NCBI RefSeq assembly: GCF_013466425.1 | Contig: NZ_CP059165.1 | Coordinates: 248,001-312,000 of the forward strand | DNA from: Mycobacterium vicinigordonae | GTDB taxonomy: Bacteria > Actinomycetota > Actinomycetes > Mycobacteriales > Mycobacteriaceae | Direction: 5' to 3' | DNA: 64,000 bases | In this document: positions 10,234-19,075 of the stretch, one piece after another | Position numbering within the stretch: the stretch's first letter is position 1 | Layout: each line of letters begins with the position of its first letter | Notes under the pieces: model-generated | Database searches by the model: none | Told to the model about the DNA's origin: nothing | What the model saw: the letters and a program-made list of their open reading frames with translations, nothing else | Translations under genes and position numbers: made by a program

Positions 10234-10611
10234 TTACGCACCGGTGATCCAGTTCAACGCGCTGTCCAGGGTGCGATGCAGGGGGAGGACGCTGTCGATC
10301 CCCATCAGCTTCAACGGCCTGCTCGTGGCCGGCCCATCAGCAACCACCGCCAACTTGGTGGGCGGCTCGAGTTCGGCCTGACCGTTCACTAGGACGCTCA
10401 TTCCCGCGGACGCCAGGAACTCCACCTTGGTGAGGTCTACGATGAGCGCCGCTGGCTTGCTGCTCATCGCCGCACGCATCGCCTCGGCCAGCTGGGGTGC
10501 GCTAAGCATGTCCACCTCGCCGGAGACGGCCAGCACGACGGCGCCATCCGTTTCATATTGCTCGACACCGAAAGTCGTTCGGTTGATTGGATCGCCGGGT
10601 TGATCGACCAT
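10234..10611 (-). CDS. STAS-domain anti-sigma-factor antagonist
   Basis: The 125-residue protein is a single STAS domain, the fold of SpoIIAA/RsbV-type anti-anti-sigma factors that bind an anti-sigma kinase and release a sigma factor. Diagnostic segments are VLAVSGEVDMLSAPQLAEAM (about 28-47), LIVDLTKVEFLASAGMSVL (about 57-75) and the C-terminal helix. The conserved phosphorylatable Ser is kept in FLASAGM, although the usual Asp before it is Ala. No sigma or anti-sigma gene adjoins it, so its partner is elsewhere. Mycobacteria carry several such proteins (for example RsfA and RsfB). Confidence 0.88.
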   Translation of the reverse strand: MVDQPGDPINRTTFGVEQYETDGAVVLAVSGEVDMLSAPQLAEAMRAAMSSKPAALIVDLTKVEFLASAGMSVLVNGQAELEPPTKLAVVADGPATSRPLKLMGIDSVLPLHRTLDSALNWITGA

Positions 10612-10898
10612 AGCTCTATCTCAAATCCGTCCTTGCGGGACAACATAAGTTTTCAAGACAACCACGCCAAGACCGGGGCTGTTGATTCAACCCGTCGAAA
10701 ACCGCCTGCATCCTGCGCCGCCAGTGGAGCGCCGCGGCAGCCAACAGATGCCAATCCTAGGCCACGCGCGGAGAACCCTGACCGGCGCCATTCCAGCAGG
10801 TAAACATTCTGCCATTAGTTGGCCGCGGTCGCCTTCCGACCAGCGCTGCCGTGCCGTCTGTAAATCGTGGGGCTTGTCGGCGTTGGTAGCGTCTACGA

Positions 10899-11948
10899 AT
10901 GCTGTTTGCGGCCCTGCGCGATATGCAATGGCGTAAGCGTCGCCTCGTTATCGCCATCGCCAGCACCGGACTGATCTTTGGGATGACCCTCGTATTGACC
11001 GGACTTGCGAATGGTTTCCGGGTTGAGGCCCGTCACACCGTGGATTCGCTGGGGGTCGACGCATTCGTGGTCAAAGATGGCTCCGCCGGCCCGTTCTTGG
11101 GTTCGACTCCGTTTCCCGACGTCGATGTGGCCCGGATGCGGGCCGAGCCTGGCGTCTCGGCGGCGGCTCCGCTGGGCTGCGTCGGGACGATCATGAAGGA
11201 AGGGTCGTCGACGCGGAACGTGACGGCGTTCGGGGCTCCTGAACGTGGACCCGGGATGCCGCGGGTTTCGGAGGGGCGGGCACCCTCGAAGCCGGATGAG
11301 GTCGCTGCGTCGAGCACCCTGGGCAGGCATCTGGGCGACACCTTGCAGGTGGGTGCGCACACTCTGAAGATCGTCGGCATCGTGCCCAACTCGACTGCGC
11401 TGGCCAAGATCCCCAACATCTTCCTAACGACCGAGGGGCTGCAACAGGTCGCTTACAACGGTCAGAGGATGGTCACCTCGATTGGGATCAGCGGCAACCC
11501 CCGCGCGCTGCCGGACGGATACCGGACCTATGACCGCAACGGCGCCGTCAACGACTTGATCCGCCCGCTGAAGGTGGCGGTGAACTCGATCACGATCGTG
11601 GCGATCCTGCTGTGGATAGTGGCGGTGCTGATCGTCGGATCGGTGGTTTACCTGTCCGCTCTCGAGCGGGTGCGCGACTTCGCGGTGTTCAAGGCGATCG
11701 GCACGCCGACGCGGTCGATACTCGCCGGGTTGGCCTTGCAGGCGCTCATCGTGTCGCTACTCGCGGCGGGGGTAGGCGTGCTGCTCTCCAAGCTGTTGGC
11801 GCCACTCTTTCCGATGGTGGTAGCGATTCCGAGTCTTGCTTATCTGCTGCTACCTGTGGTTGCGATCGGGATCGGCCTGCTGGCCAGCCTGGCCGGACTG
11901 CGGCGGGTAGTGGCCATCGATCCCGCACTCGCATTCGGAGGTCCGTGA
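10899..11948 (+). CDS. ABC transporter permease, FtsX/MacB type
   Basis: A 349-residue membrane protein with an N-terminal transmembrane helix (about 15-38), a large extracytoplasmic MacB-like domain (about 40-215) and three C-terminal helices (about 230-330) in the FtsX arrangement. Length and sequence resemble Rv0072 of M. tuberculosis, which was named a glutamine transporter by older annotation. The topology is that of MacB/LolC-type exporters or mechanotransmission systems, not of solute importers. The ATPase gene starts 4 bases downstream, so the two are co-transcribed and should form one complex. Confidence 0.9.
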   Translation: MLFAALRDMQWRKRRLVIAIASTGLIFGMTLVLTGLANGFRVEARHTVDSLGVDAFVVKDGSAGPFLGSTPFPDVDVARMRAEPGVSAAAPLGCVGTIMKEGSSTRNVTAFGAPERGPGMPRVSEGRAPSKPDEVAASSTLGRHLGDTLQVGAHTLKIVGIVPNSTALAKIPNIFLTTEGLQQVAYNGQRMVTSIGISGNPRALPDGYRTYDRNGAVNDLIRPLKVAVNSITIVAILLWIVAVLIVGSVVYLSALERVRDFAVFKAIGTPTRSILAGLALQALIVSLLAAGVGVLLSKLLAPLFPMVVAIPSLAYLLLPVVAIGIGLLASLAGLRRVVAIDPALAFGGP

Positions 11949-11951
11949 CCG

Positions 11952-12944
11952 GTGGGCGATCTCAGCATCCAGAACCTGGTCGTCGAGTACTACAGCGGCG
12001 GCTACGCACTGCGCCCGATCAACGGCCTGAACCTCGATGTAACCGCCGGTTCACTAGTGATCCTGCTGGGACCCAGCGGCTGTGGGAAGACGACGTTGTT
12101 GTCCTGCCTCGGCGGCATCCTGCGGCCGAAGTCCGGGACCATCAAGTTCGACGATCTCGACATCACCACCCTTGAGGGCGCCGCCCTGGCCAAGTACCGG
12201 CGCGACAAGGTCGGCATCGTCTTCCAGGCGTTCAACCTAGTGCCCAGCCTCACTGCGCAGGAGAACGTAATGGTGCCGATGCGGGCCGCCGGGATGTCCC
12301 TGTCGGCATCCCGTAAACGGGCCGCGGAACTGCTAGAACGGGTCAACCTCGGCGAGCGGATGAAGCATCGTCCCGGCGATCTCAGCGGCGGGCAGCAGCA
12401 ACGCGTGGCGGTCGCCCGCGCAATCGCGCTGGACCCACCGCTGATCCTGGCCGACGAGCCAACCGCGCACCTGGACTTCATCCAGGTCGAGGAGGTGCTG
12501 CGGCTGATTCGTGAACTCGCCGACGGTGATCGGGTGGTGGTGGTCGCCACCCACGACAGCCGGATGCTTCCCCTCGCCGATCGCGTCGTGGAACTCACAC
12601 CCGATTTCGCCGAAACGGACCGGGAACCTGAAACGGTGACGCTGGACGCCGGGAAGGTGCTGTTCGAGCAGAGCACCATGGGTGAGTTGATCTACGTAGT
12701 GACCGAAGGCGAGATCGAGATCGTGCACGAATTGGCCGACGGCGGTGAGGAGCTGTTCAAGGTGGTCGGGCCCGGCGACTACTTCGGCGAGATCGGTGTG
12801 CTGTTTCACCTGCCGCGCTCCGCTACCGCCCGGGCGCGCACCAAGGCGACCGTCGTCGGTTACACGGCGCCGGTGTTTCGGGAGCGCCTTGGTGCCGGCG
12901 GATTGCGCGACCTCATCGAGCACCGCCAGCTGAACAGCGACTGA
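11952..12944 (+). CDS. ABC transporter ATPase fused to a cyclic-nucleotide-binding domain
   Basis: Residues 1-220 are an ATPase with Walker A GPSGCGKTT (40-48), signature LSGGQ (144-148), Walker B LILADE (164-169) and the H-loop His201. Residues about 228-320 form a Crp-type cyclic-nucleotide-binding domain with a well-formed phosphate cassette (FGEIGVLFHLPRSAT, 279-292), including the Glu and Arg that contact cyclic AMP in other proteins. The length of 330 equals Rv0073. The protein should energise the adjacent FtsX-like permease, and transport may be gated by cAMP, which is inference. The start is GTG at 11952, 3 bases after the permease stop. Confidence 0.92.
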   Translation: MGDLSIQNLVVEYYSGGYALRPINGLNLDVTAGSLVILLGPSGCGKTTLLSCLGGILRPKSGTIKFDDLDITTLEGAALAKYRRDKVGIVFQAFNLVPSLTAQENVMVPMRAAGMSLSASRKRAAELLERVNLGERMKHRPGDLSGGQQQRVAVARAIALDPPLILADEPTAHLDFIQVEEVLRLIRELADGDRVVVVATHDSRMLPLADRVVELTPDFAETDREPETVTLDAGKVLFEQSTMGELIYVVTEGEIEIVHELADGGEELFKVVGPGDYFGEIGVLFHLPRSATARARTKATVVGYTAPVFRERLGAGGLRDLIEHRQLNSD

Positions 12945-13074
12945 CGCGGCTCCACCCACACCCCCGACGGCGCCGGCTCCGAGTTGTGCGCCGGTCAGCT
13001 CCGTGGTTTCCCCGATGATGTGCGCGCGCCCTGGCCCGCATCCTGAGCGTGATCGGCGATTCAGGAGGTTGACG

Positions 13075-14469
13075 ATGCTCGGTGAGCACGCAATTGTTTT
13101 GGGGGCCAGCGTCGCTGGCCTGTTGGCGGCGCGAACGTTGGCTGGCTTCTATGCGGCGGTCACGATAGTCGAGCGGGATGACCTGCCCGAGGGTGCCCGG
13201 GCCCGTAAAGGGGTACCGCAGGGCCGCCATACGCACGGGCTGTTGATGCGCGGCGCGCAGGCCCTGGACGAATTGTTACCGGGACTCCTGGCCGAATTGG
13301 CTGCCGCCGGCGCGGTCGCCTTCGACGGCAGTGATTTGTCTCGGTTGTACTTCTGCATGAACGGGCACCTGGCCGTCCGCAGCGGAACTGCGCCTGGACT
13401 GCAGGTCTTGAACATGACCCGCCCGTTCTTGGAATGCCACATCCGCCGTCGGGTCAGCGCCCTGCCCAATGTCGCCTTCCTAAGCGGGCATGACGTCACC
13501 GGTCTGTGTATGTCGGACTGCGGCACCGTAGACGGTGTACGGGTGGTAAGTCGCACTGCAGGAACCGAATCCGGGATATCGGCGGATCTGGTGGTGGATG
13601 CCACGGGACGAGGCTCTCGCACCCCGTTCTGGCTGCGACAGCTTGGGTTCGACGGACCCACCGAGGATCGGGTGGACATCGATCTGGTGTACATCAGCCA
13701 GTTGCTGCGTTCGCCGCCAGATGGCATGTGGGAAACCGGTTTGATCGTCTCACCGGTGCCGGGCCGGCCGACCGGCGCCGCGATGACTCAGTGCGAGAAC
13801 GGCACCGTGTTCCTCACCGGCTTCGGCATGTGTGGCCACCATCCGCCGCGGCAACTGGACGGCCTGTACCGGTTCATCGATGGAATCATGCCGCCGCACG
13901 TGATGGCCGCGTTGCGCAGTGCCGATCCCATCGGGCCTGTCGCGCAGCATCATTTCCCGTCCAGCCGGTGGCGGCGTTACGACAGGATGCGCCGATTGCC
14001 CGAGGGATTGTTGGTGGTCGGGGACGCGATCTGTAGTTTCAACCCGATATACGGACAGGGAATGACCGTCGCGGCACTGCAAGCGCTGATACTGCGCGAG
14101 TGCCTGACCCGCGGCGCAAAGAAATTGCCGCGCAGGTTCTTTCGAATGTCCGCCAAGCCGATCGGTCGGGCTTGGGAGCTTGCGGTCGGTGGCGATCTCA
14201 CCCTCCCGGAAGTTCGGGGCGCACCGCCTGTCCTGGCGCGGTTGCTCAACGGTTACGTCGACCGACTGCTGCGGGTCGCGGAGGAGGATACCGAGGCGCT
14301 TGCACAATTTATCCGGGTGGCCTGGCTGGTGGATCCGTCCGTAAAGCTATTACGGCCCAACATGATTCGCCGAGTCGTCACCGCCCGCGCGCGAGGGCGA
14401 ACCGTTCCTTCAGCGGTGATGCTGGGCGACGAACTGCCAGATGGTGTCGGTGGCGTCCAGCGCGGGTGA
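13075..14469 (+). CDS. FAD-dependent monooxygenase/halogenase-like oxidoreductase
   Basis: From ATG 13075 the protein has 464 residues. The start is set by AGGAGG at 13063-13068, six bases upstream; it then begins MLGEHAIVLGASVAGLLAAR, the FAD-binding GxGxxG region. A second FAD motif (LLVVGDAICSFNPIYGQGM) contains the GD signature of class A flavin monooxygenases. It resembles mycobacterial proteins loosely related to PHBH and geranylgeranyl reductase. Hydroxylation or reduction of a lipid-like substrate is plausible but unproven. It has no operon partner: the ABC pair ends 130 bases upstream and a decayed gene follows. Confidence 0.82.
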   Translation: MLGEHAIVLGASVAGLLAARTLAGFYAAVTIVERDDLPEGARARKGVPQGRHTHGLLMRGAQALDELLPGLLAELAAAGAVAFDGSDLSRLYFCMNGHLAVRSGTAPGLQVLNMTRPFLECHIRRRVSALPNVAFLSGHDVTGLCMSDCGTVDGVRVVSRTAGTESGISADLVVDATGRGSRTPFWLRQLGFDGPTEDRVDIDLVYISQLLRSPPDGMWETGLIVSPVPGRPTGAAMTQCENGTVFLTGFGMCGHHPPRQLDGLYRFIDGIMPPHVMAALRSADPIGPVAQHHFPSSRWRRYDRMRRLPEGLLVVGDAICSFNPIYGQGMTVAALQALILRECLTRGAKKLPRRFFRMSAKPIGRAWELAVGGDLTLPEVRGAPPVLARLLNGYVDRLLRVAEEDTEALAQFIRVAWLVDPSVKLLRPNMIRRVVTARARGRTVPSAVMLGDELPDGVGGVQRG

Positions 14470-14641
14470 CGGTATAGGAAGGCCGAACTCCCTGCGGTGG
14501 TCGCGCGGACACTGCCGGGCCATTGATGGCCGGCGTCGGCAACCGAGATCAGCTGCACCGTGCGATTGTCCGGACATTGCACTGTTTCGGTGGTCACCAC
14601 TGCGAAATTGGTCGAGGACGGTGCAGAGCAGCTGTCAGCCC

Positions 14642-14928
14642 ATGGTGACACTGAGCCGTCAGGCGGTGGCGCAGTCGATAGCCGCGCGCTCGAGCGGCAT
14701 GATTATGTCACTCGGGTCGACAACCCGGACGACGCCCGCACCCGCATCATCGAACTGCGCCCGCGCGGCCGTCAGGCACTGCGCGTAATGCGTTCCAATG
14801 CAATCGAATCGGAGCGGCACTGGGAGGAGGTACTGTGCTGGCGCAGACTCGACGAACCGCGCGAGACGGTAGAAATGCTGCTGGCCGCGCCGGACTCCGA
14901 GAAGTCCGACGCGGCCGCGTCGACCTAG
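14642..14928 (+). pseudogene. MarR-family regulator remnant, frameshifted
   Basis: Two frames together spell the second half of a MarR regulator. One frame gives MVTLSRQAVAQSIAA (14642-14686). The next frame gives LERHDYVTRVDNPDDARTRI and then IELRPRGRQAL through to the stop at 14928. In a normal protein these segments join directly, as the recognition helix and wing. The break lies in a GCGCG run at 14683-14689 and is explained by two extra bases. The N-terminal third of the family is not recognisable upstream. The remnant adjoins the acyltransferase gene, which it may once have regulated. Confidence 0.75.
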
Positions 14929-14942
14929 ATTTTCTACGATCC

Positions 14943-16301
14943 TCAGGACGCGCGAACACCCAACGCCCGGCCCAGCGCCAGGCGCGCGCGTTGTGTGGTG
15001 GCTGGCTGCGGCAGCCGAGCCCCGGCCAGTACCCGCGCGGTCACCAGCGCGGTCAACATGACCGTCACACAGGCCAGCCCCTGGTCCTTCAAGCCCCATT
15101 TCACCGCGGCCAACACCGCTGCCCCCGCCACGCACAGCAGCGCGCCGACCACGGCGCCGCGCCGCGCCGACGTGATCGCCGGGGCGCCGTCCCACCCCGG
15201 CAGCGGTCGGTTCTCCAACGGTCGCAGTGACACGAACAGCAATGCCACCACACCGACCAGGACGAACAACTGCTCGAAGGTGACGGCCAGGAAGTCCGGC
15301 TGAGTCGGGTACCGGGGGTGTCCGAGGCTGTCGAACAGCAGGTGCACACCCAGCAGTGCCGGCATGTGCCACAGGTACAGCGTCATCGAGCCCGAGTTGC
15401 CGATCGCGGTCAGCCACCACACCCGCGGTCGCTGTGCCCACCGGTTGATTGCGGGCGCCGCGGCGATCGCCAACGCGCTGAGCACAATCGCATGCCCGGC
15501 CAGCAGCAGCGACGGGGGACTCATGTTGGCCAGCCGCTGACCTTCGATGCCGACCAGGCTCAGTTCGTACGGCCCCCATACCAGCAGCGCGATATCGACG
15601 GCCAGCAGCGCTGCTGCGATACCCAGCGCGGCGCGAACGGTGATCAGCTGCCGTCGATAGGCAACGCCGAACATACCCGGGATGAGCCAGGCCGCGAGGT
15701 TGAGATAGCCGAGCGGAGCCAGCCCGGACCAGTGCAACCGGACGATGTCGATGATCGCGACCATGGTGTAGACCGCCGCAACGGCGGCAGCCAGCCGGAT
15801 GGGTGTGGTGATCAAGGAGATCACCGGTATCGCTGCCAGCACCATCACGTACACGCCGAGGAACCACAGCAGCTGGATGCTGACGCCCGCGACGATCTTG
15901 TAGACCCATAGCGGCGCCACCTGATACAGCGCCGGAAGTGCAACAGCCCAGAACGCGAGATAGTAGAAGACCGGACGAAACAGCCTGGTACAGCGCTTCA
16001 GCAGCCAGCCGCCCCAGTTCACGCCCGGCCGCCAGGATCGCGCGCAGGCCGCCGTCCCGGCGAAGAAGAACAACGGCATGATCTGGAAGATCCAGGTCAG
16101 CGCCTGGAACACGGTCGAGGTGCTGAGCAGGTTGTCCCAGACGAGTAGACCGCCACGAATCATGCTGGTCGCCATCACGGTGTGACCGAGCACCACGCCC
16201 ACCAAGGCCGTGATGCGAATGACGTCGATGGCGCGGTCGCGGTCGTCCGGGGTGCGCGCTTGCAGCTCGGTGGGGCTCGGGAAACCCATCAGATTTGGCA
16301 T
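14943..16301 (-). CDS. Acyltransferase 3 family integral membrane protein
   Basis: From ATG 16301 (MPNLMGFPSPTELQARTPDD) the protein has 452 residues and about ten hydrophobic helices. The N-terminal DRAIDVIRITALVGVVLGHT is the typical acyltransferase_3 opening with the catalytic His in the first helix, and FFFAGTAACARSW follows in the second helix region. Such enzymes move acetyl or other acyl groups to extracytoplasmic sugars, lipids or cell-wall parts; mycobacterial relatives include Rv0228 and Rv0111. A longer reading to 16649 is possible but the added residues look non-coding. The acceptor is unknown. Confidence 0.88.
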   Translation of the reverse strand: MPNLMGFPSPTELQARTPDDRDRAIDVIRITALVGVVLGHTVMATSMIRGGLLVWDNLLSTSTVFQALTWIFQIMPLFFFAGTAACARSWRPGVNWGGWLLKRCTRLFRPVFYYLAFWAVALPALYQVAPLWVYKIVAGVSIQLLWFLGVYVMVLAAIPVISLITTPIRLAAAVAAVYTMVAIIDIVRLHWSGLAPLGYLNLAAWLIPGMFGVAYRRQLITVRAALGIAAALLAVDIALLVWGPYELSLVGIEGQRLANMSPPSLLLAGHAIVLSALAIAAAPAINRWAQRPRVWWLTAIGNSGSMTLYLWHMPALLGVHLLFDSLGHPRYPTQPDFLAVTFEQLFVLVGVVALLFVSLRPLENRPLPGWDGAPAITSARRGAVVGALLCVAGAAVLAAVKWGLKDQGLACVTVMLTALVTARVLAGARLPQPATTQRARLALGRALGVRAS

Positions 16302-16378
16302 TGGACCAGCATCGCGGGTGACACGGCGTGCCGGCGTGCGTAGTTCTACGCGTTGAGCCTGCGTATGCCTACTGCAGC

Positions 16379-16795
16379 TCAGGACTGGTGAGCCAGGGTG
16401 AACAGCACGTAGGCGCAACAGACCAGGAAGTTCAGCGAGACCAAGACCAATCCCGCGCAGAGCATCGCGTGCCGGCATCTGCGCTGTAGACGGGTGACCC
16501 TCGCGGTGTGTTTTTCGCGGTTGAACTGGGTCGCGATCAGTGCGAAGTTGACGTCGGTCATTTCGCGGTCGGCCGCTGGCGAGCCGGTGACCAGTTGCTG
16601 CAGCCGCGTCGGCGGTATGTCCACGCCCACCAGGGCGAAGTTCCGGCATAGTCGACGCGCCTGCCAGCGGCCGAGATGCTGACCTCGCAGATGCAGCTGC
16701 TGCGAGAGTTTCCGTCGTTCGTCACCAAAAGGGTTTGACGGCGTCGTCACAAGCGGGAAGTCTATGGCCTTCGTCACGTTTTGTGGGGCCAACAC
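16379..16795 (-). CDS. Hypothetical protein with one C-terminal membrane segment
   Basis: The 138-residue frame starts at GTG 16795; GTG 16777 (MTKAIDFPLVTTPSNPF) is an alternative. I do not recognise a family. Most of it is basic and polar, with RRKLSQQLHLRGQHLGRWQARR near residue 30 broken into charged helices. It ends with one strongly hydrophobic segment (AMLCAGLVLVSLNFLVCCAY), so it is likely tail-anchored in the membrane. It starts 11 bases after the sulfotransferase stop on the same strand and may share its transcript. Confidence 0.55.
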   Translation of the reverse strand: MLAPQNVTKAIDFPLVTTPSNPFGDERRKLSQQLHLRGQHLGRWQARRLCRNFALVGVDIPPTRLQQLVTGSPAADREMTDVNFALIATQFNREKHTARVTRLQRRCRHAMLCAGLVLVSLNFLVCCAYVLFTLAHQS

Positions 16796-16806
16796 CGAAT
16801 TTCGTG

Positions 16807-17979
16807 CTAACGCAACTGTTCGGTCGGTACCTCGTAGCGCTCCTGGTAGGCGGCGACCCGCTCGCGCACCTCCTCAGCGTTCAAACCGGTGTCCGACCAG
16901 GTGTACCGGCCCCGCCCACCATCACCGGGATGGGCGGCCAGAAACTCGCGCATCCGCCGCTCGGCTTCGGGCGCAAGTTCGCGGCCCAGCCGCTGGTAAA
17001 TCCCCCCGATGGTGGTCCACGGAGCGTTGATGAAGTCCGCATAGTGGACGTCGATGATCTGGTCGGCGGGCACCCGGCCGCTGTCCCGCAGCGCCATTTC
17101 GCGCTCCAGGCCCACCGCGATCTCCTCGTAGCATTGGGCCGCGCACTCGGCGATGTCGGACTCGTCGCTCCCCATCCGGCGCAGGTGATGAGTCAGGGCA
17201 GCAATCGATGAGATGACGTTGAGCGGGTCGCGGTGCGTCTGCACGATCAACGCGTCGGGGTACTCGGTGAGCAGCGCCTCGAGTTGCCACAAATGCGCCG
17301 GCGACTTGAGTAACCACTGACCGGTTACGCCGGATTGCAGGTGCTGGAGGAAGATCCGGTGAAAGCGGTAGGCGCCGGCGTGGTCGGCTTCGTACAGCAG
17401 CCAGCGGTAGTAACTGGGCAGTCGATACTGCACCGAGAAGATCATGCTGACGAACTCGCTGGCGGTGATGCGGACACACTCCTGACCCACCAGTGCCCCC
17501 ATCGGATGGAACGCCAGGAAGCCCGGGATGATCTGCTCGGACAGTTCGAGGCTGGCTTGGGTAGCCGCGATGCGCGGGTCGTCGTGGAAGGTCTCCGGCT
17601 GCGGGACCGGGCAGGGTGCGTCGACCTCCCAGGTCAGCGGGGCGCGCAGGTCGGGATCCTGGGCGAGCAGGTCGTAGAGGATGGTGGTGCCGGTGCGGGG
17701 CTGCCCGACGATGAAGATCGGCGCTTCGATTCGCTCACATGCAATGCCGGGATTCTTTTTGCGCCAATCGATCACTTCGAGTCGGTTCTTCAGGGCGCGG
17801 ATCAGGTCGAGGTACGCGATCTCGACGCCGATGGGCGACAATCGTGCTTCATTCACCAGTTCGTCGGCAACTCGCTCAAGTCCACCCTGCCAACCGTCTG
17901 CGCCGAAGTCGTCACAGCCGGTCTCCTCGCAAGCGGTGGTCACGAGTCGTTCCGGACTGAATCGGTCCTGCAACGTCAT
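16807..17979 (-). CDS. Sulfotransferase family protein
   Basis: A 390-residue protein of the PAPS-dependent sulfotransferase superfamily, of which mycobacteria have several that sulfate lipids (Stf0-Stf3 types). The 5'-phosphosulfate loop is IFIVGQPRTGTTILYDLL near residue 92. The 3'-phosphate-binding region is in VQTHRDPLNVISSIAAL, and LLKSPAHLWQL lies between. The start is ATG 17979 because it overlaps the upstream stop as ATGA and begins MTLQDRFSPE; a longer reading to 18042 would overlap the DUF1214 gene heavily. It is translationally coupled to that gene, suggesting action on one substrate. The acceptor is unknown. Confidence 0.88.
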   Translation of the reverse strand: MTLQDRFSPERLVTTACEETGCDDFGADGWQGGLERVADELVNEARLSPIGVEIAYLDLIRALKNRLEVIDWRKKNPGIACERIEAPIFIVGQPRTGTTILYDLLAQDPDLRAPLTWEVDAPCPVPQPETFHDDPRIAATQASLELSEQIIPGFLAFHPMGALVGQECVRITASEFVSMIFSVQYRLPSYYRWLLYEADHAGAYRFHRIFLQHLQSGVTGQWLLKSPAHLWQLEALLTEYPDALIVQTHRDPLNVISSIAALTHHLRRMGSDESDIAECAAQCYEEIAVGLEREMALRDSGRVPADQIIDVHYADFINAPWTTIGGIYQRLGRELAPEAERRMREFLAAHPGDGGRGRYTWSDTGLNAEEVRERVAAYQERYEVPTEQLR

Positions 17980-19055
17980 GATCGCTCGGCGCAGTCGATC
18001 ACCGACACGCTGACGTCCGGCGCGGTGGGATTGTCCAGCCAACGCAGTACGACGAAGCCGCGGTGTCGGCCACCGGTGTCGAGCCAGTGACCAGAACCCA
18101 TGTCGCGCTCCGAGATTGCGATCCGAACCCGCCCATCCGGGCCGGGCTGGACACCGTGGTTAGTCACCGAACTGTGCCGGCGCTGGGGCTCGAGGCACTC
18201 ATGCCAGATGCTTTCCAGGGCTACGTTCCAGTACCTGGTGTCCGGCGGTTGGATGTCGAGGATCAGGGCCTGGTCTGGATCGAGGCGGTACGTCCCGATC
18301 ATGTACAGATTGTCCGGTGTGGTGTCGGCGGCGCCGAGGTCGGCCGCCTCGGCGGTCAACAGAGTGTTCGGATTGTCCAGCAGCTCTGGCCTGATGGTGC
18401 GGTGCAAGGTGGTGAGCTTCATCAGCGACCACGCCATCGCGGTGAACTGCTCGGCCAGCGCGTCGTCGGTCAGCGGTACCAGCGGGTCGGGATCGAGGGC
18501 CTCGATGCGTAGCGTCGCCAATTCCTCGGCGTCTCGGTCGCCGATGTACTCGCGCACAACGATCGATGACGCGTCCTCGGGGATCTGCAGCCACTGTGCG
18601 CTGTCGGCGTCGGTGGGCCGGTCGGCGGACAGCAAGACCGCGAATTCCCCTGCGGCTGAGTTTAATTCGGTATCACTGAGATAACCCGACATACGCCGGG
18701 GAGTCAGACCGGTGCCGGCCAGGATTTGGATTCCGAGGTAGGCAGTGGTGCCGCGGGTGCCGGTGATCCGGTAACGGCGATCACCGCGAATCATCGCCAG
18801 GTAGTAGTTGCCGTCTGGGTTCGGCCCGCCGATCATCCGGTTCGGGGAGCACATGTCGAAGAAAGCCGGGCGGCTCAGGTCGGCCTCGACGGCCATTTGG
18901 GAGCACAGCGACGACACCCGCGCGATCACGCGCAACCCCTCGAGGAGTTCGCGGTCGGTTTCGGCGTCTTCGGTCACGATGTCGGTGACCTTGGCGACCA
19001 TTTCCTGGAAGAACTGCCACGCGGACAGGGCCTGCGGCGCCTGGACTTGAGTCAT
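17976..19055 (-). CDS. DUF1214 domain protein
   Basis: A 359-residue protein with the region typical of DUF1214 (YRITGTRGTTAYLGIQILAG and the C-terminal YWNVALESIWHECLEP, GHWLDTGGRHRGFVVLRW). It has no signal peptide or membrane helix. The family's biochemical role is not established. The ATGA overlap with the sulfotransferase gene places it in one transcript with that enzyme, and a related pairing occurs in other mycobacteria. Its ATG (19053-19055) lies inside a perfect palindrome shared with the divergent tetR gene. No alternative in-frame start exists upstream before a stop codon. Confidence 0.8.
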   Translation of the reverse strand: MTQVQAPQALSAWQFFQEMVAKVTDIVTEDAETDRELLEGLRVIARVSSLCSQMAVEADLSRPAFFDMCSPNRMIGGPNPDGNYYLAMIRGDRRYRITGTRGTTAYLGIQILAGTGLTPRRMSGYLSDTELNSAAGEFAVLLSADRPTDADSAQWLQIPEDASSIVVREYIGDRDAEELATLRIEALDPDPLVPLTDDALAEQFTAMAWSLMKLTTLHRTIRPELLDNPNTLLTAEAADLGAADTTPDNLYMIGTYRLDPDQALILDIQPPDTRYWNVALESIWHECLEPQRRHSSVTNHGVQPGPDGRVRIAISERDMGSGHWLDTGGRHRGFVVLRWLDNPTAPDVSVSVIDCAERS

Positions 19056-19075
19056 AGTCTCATAATTAGACTATG
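19053..19075. promoter_or_regulatory. Perfect palindrome holding both divergent start codons
   Basis: CATAGTCT (19053-19060) and AGACTATG (19068-19075) are exact reverse complements around a 7-base spacer. The outermost three bases of each arm are the ATG codons of the DUF1214 gene (minus) and the TetR gene (plus). CATAAT at 19061-19066 sits at -12 to -7 relative to the TetR ATG, as expected for the -10 box of a leaderless mRNA. Binding of the adjacent TetR protein here would block both genes. Confidence 0.75.

Noticed and set aside
14943..16649. Longer acyltransferase start at 16649
   Set aside because: The extra 116 residues show no conserved pattern, while ATG 16301 gives the standard family N terminus.
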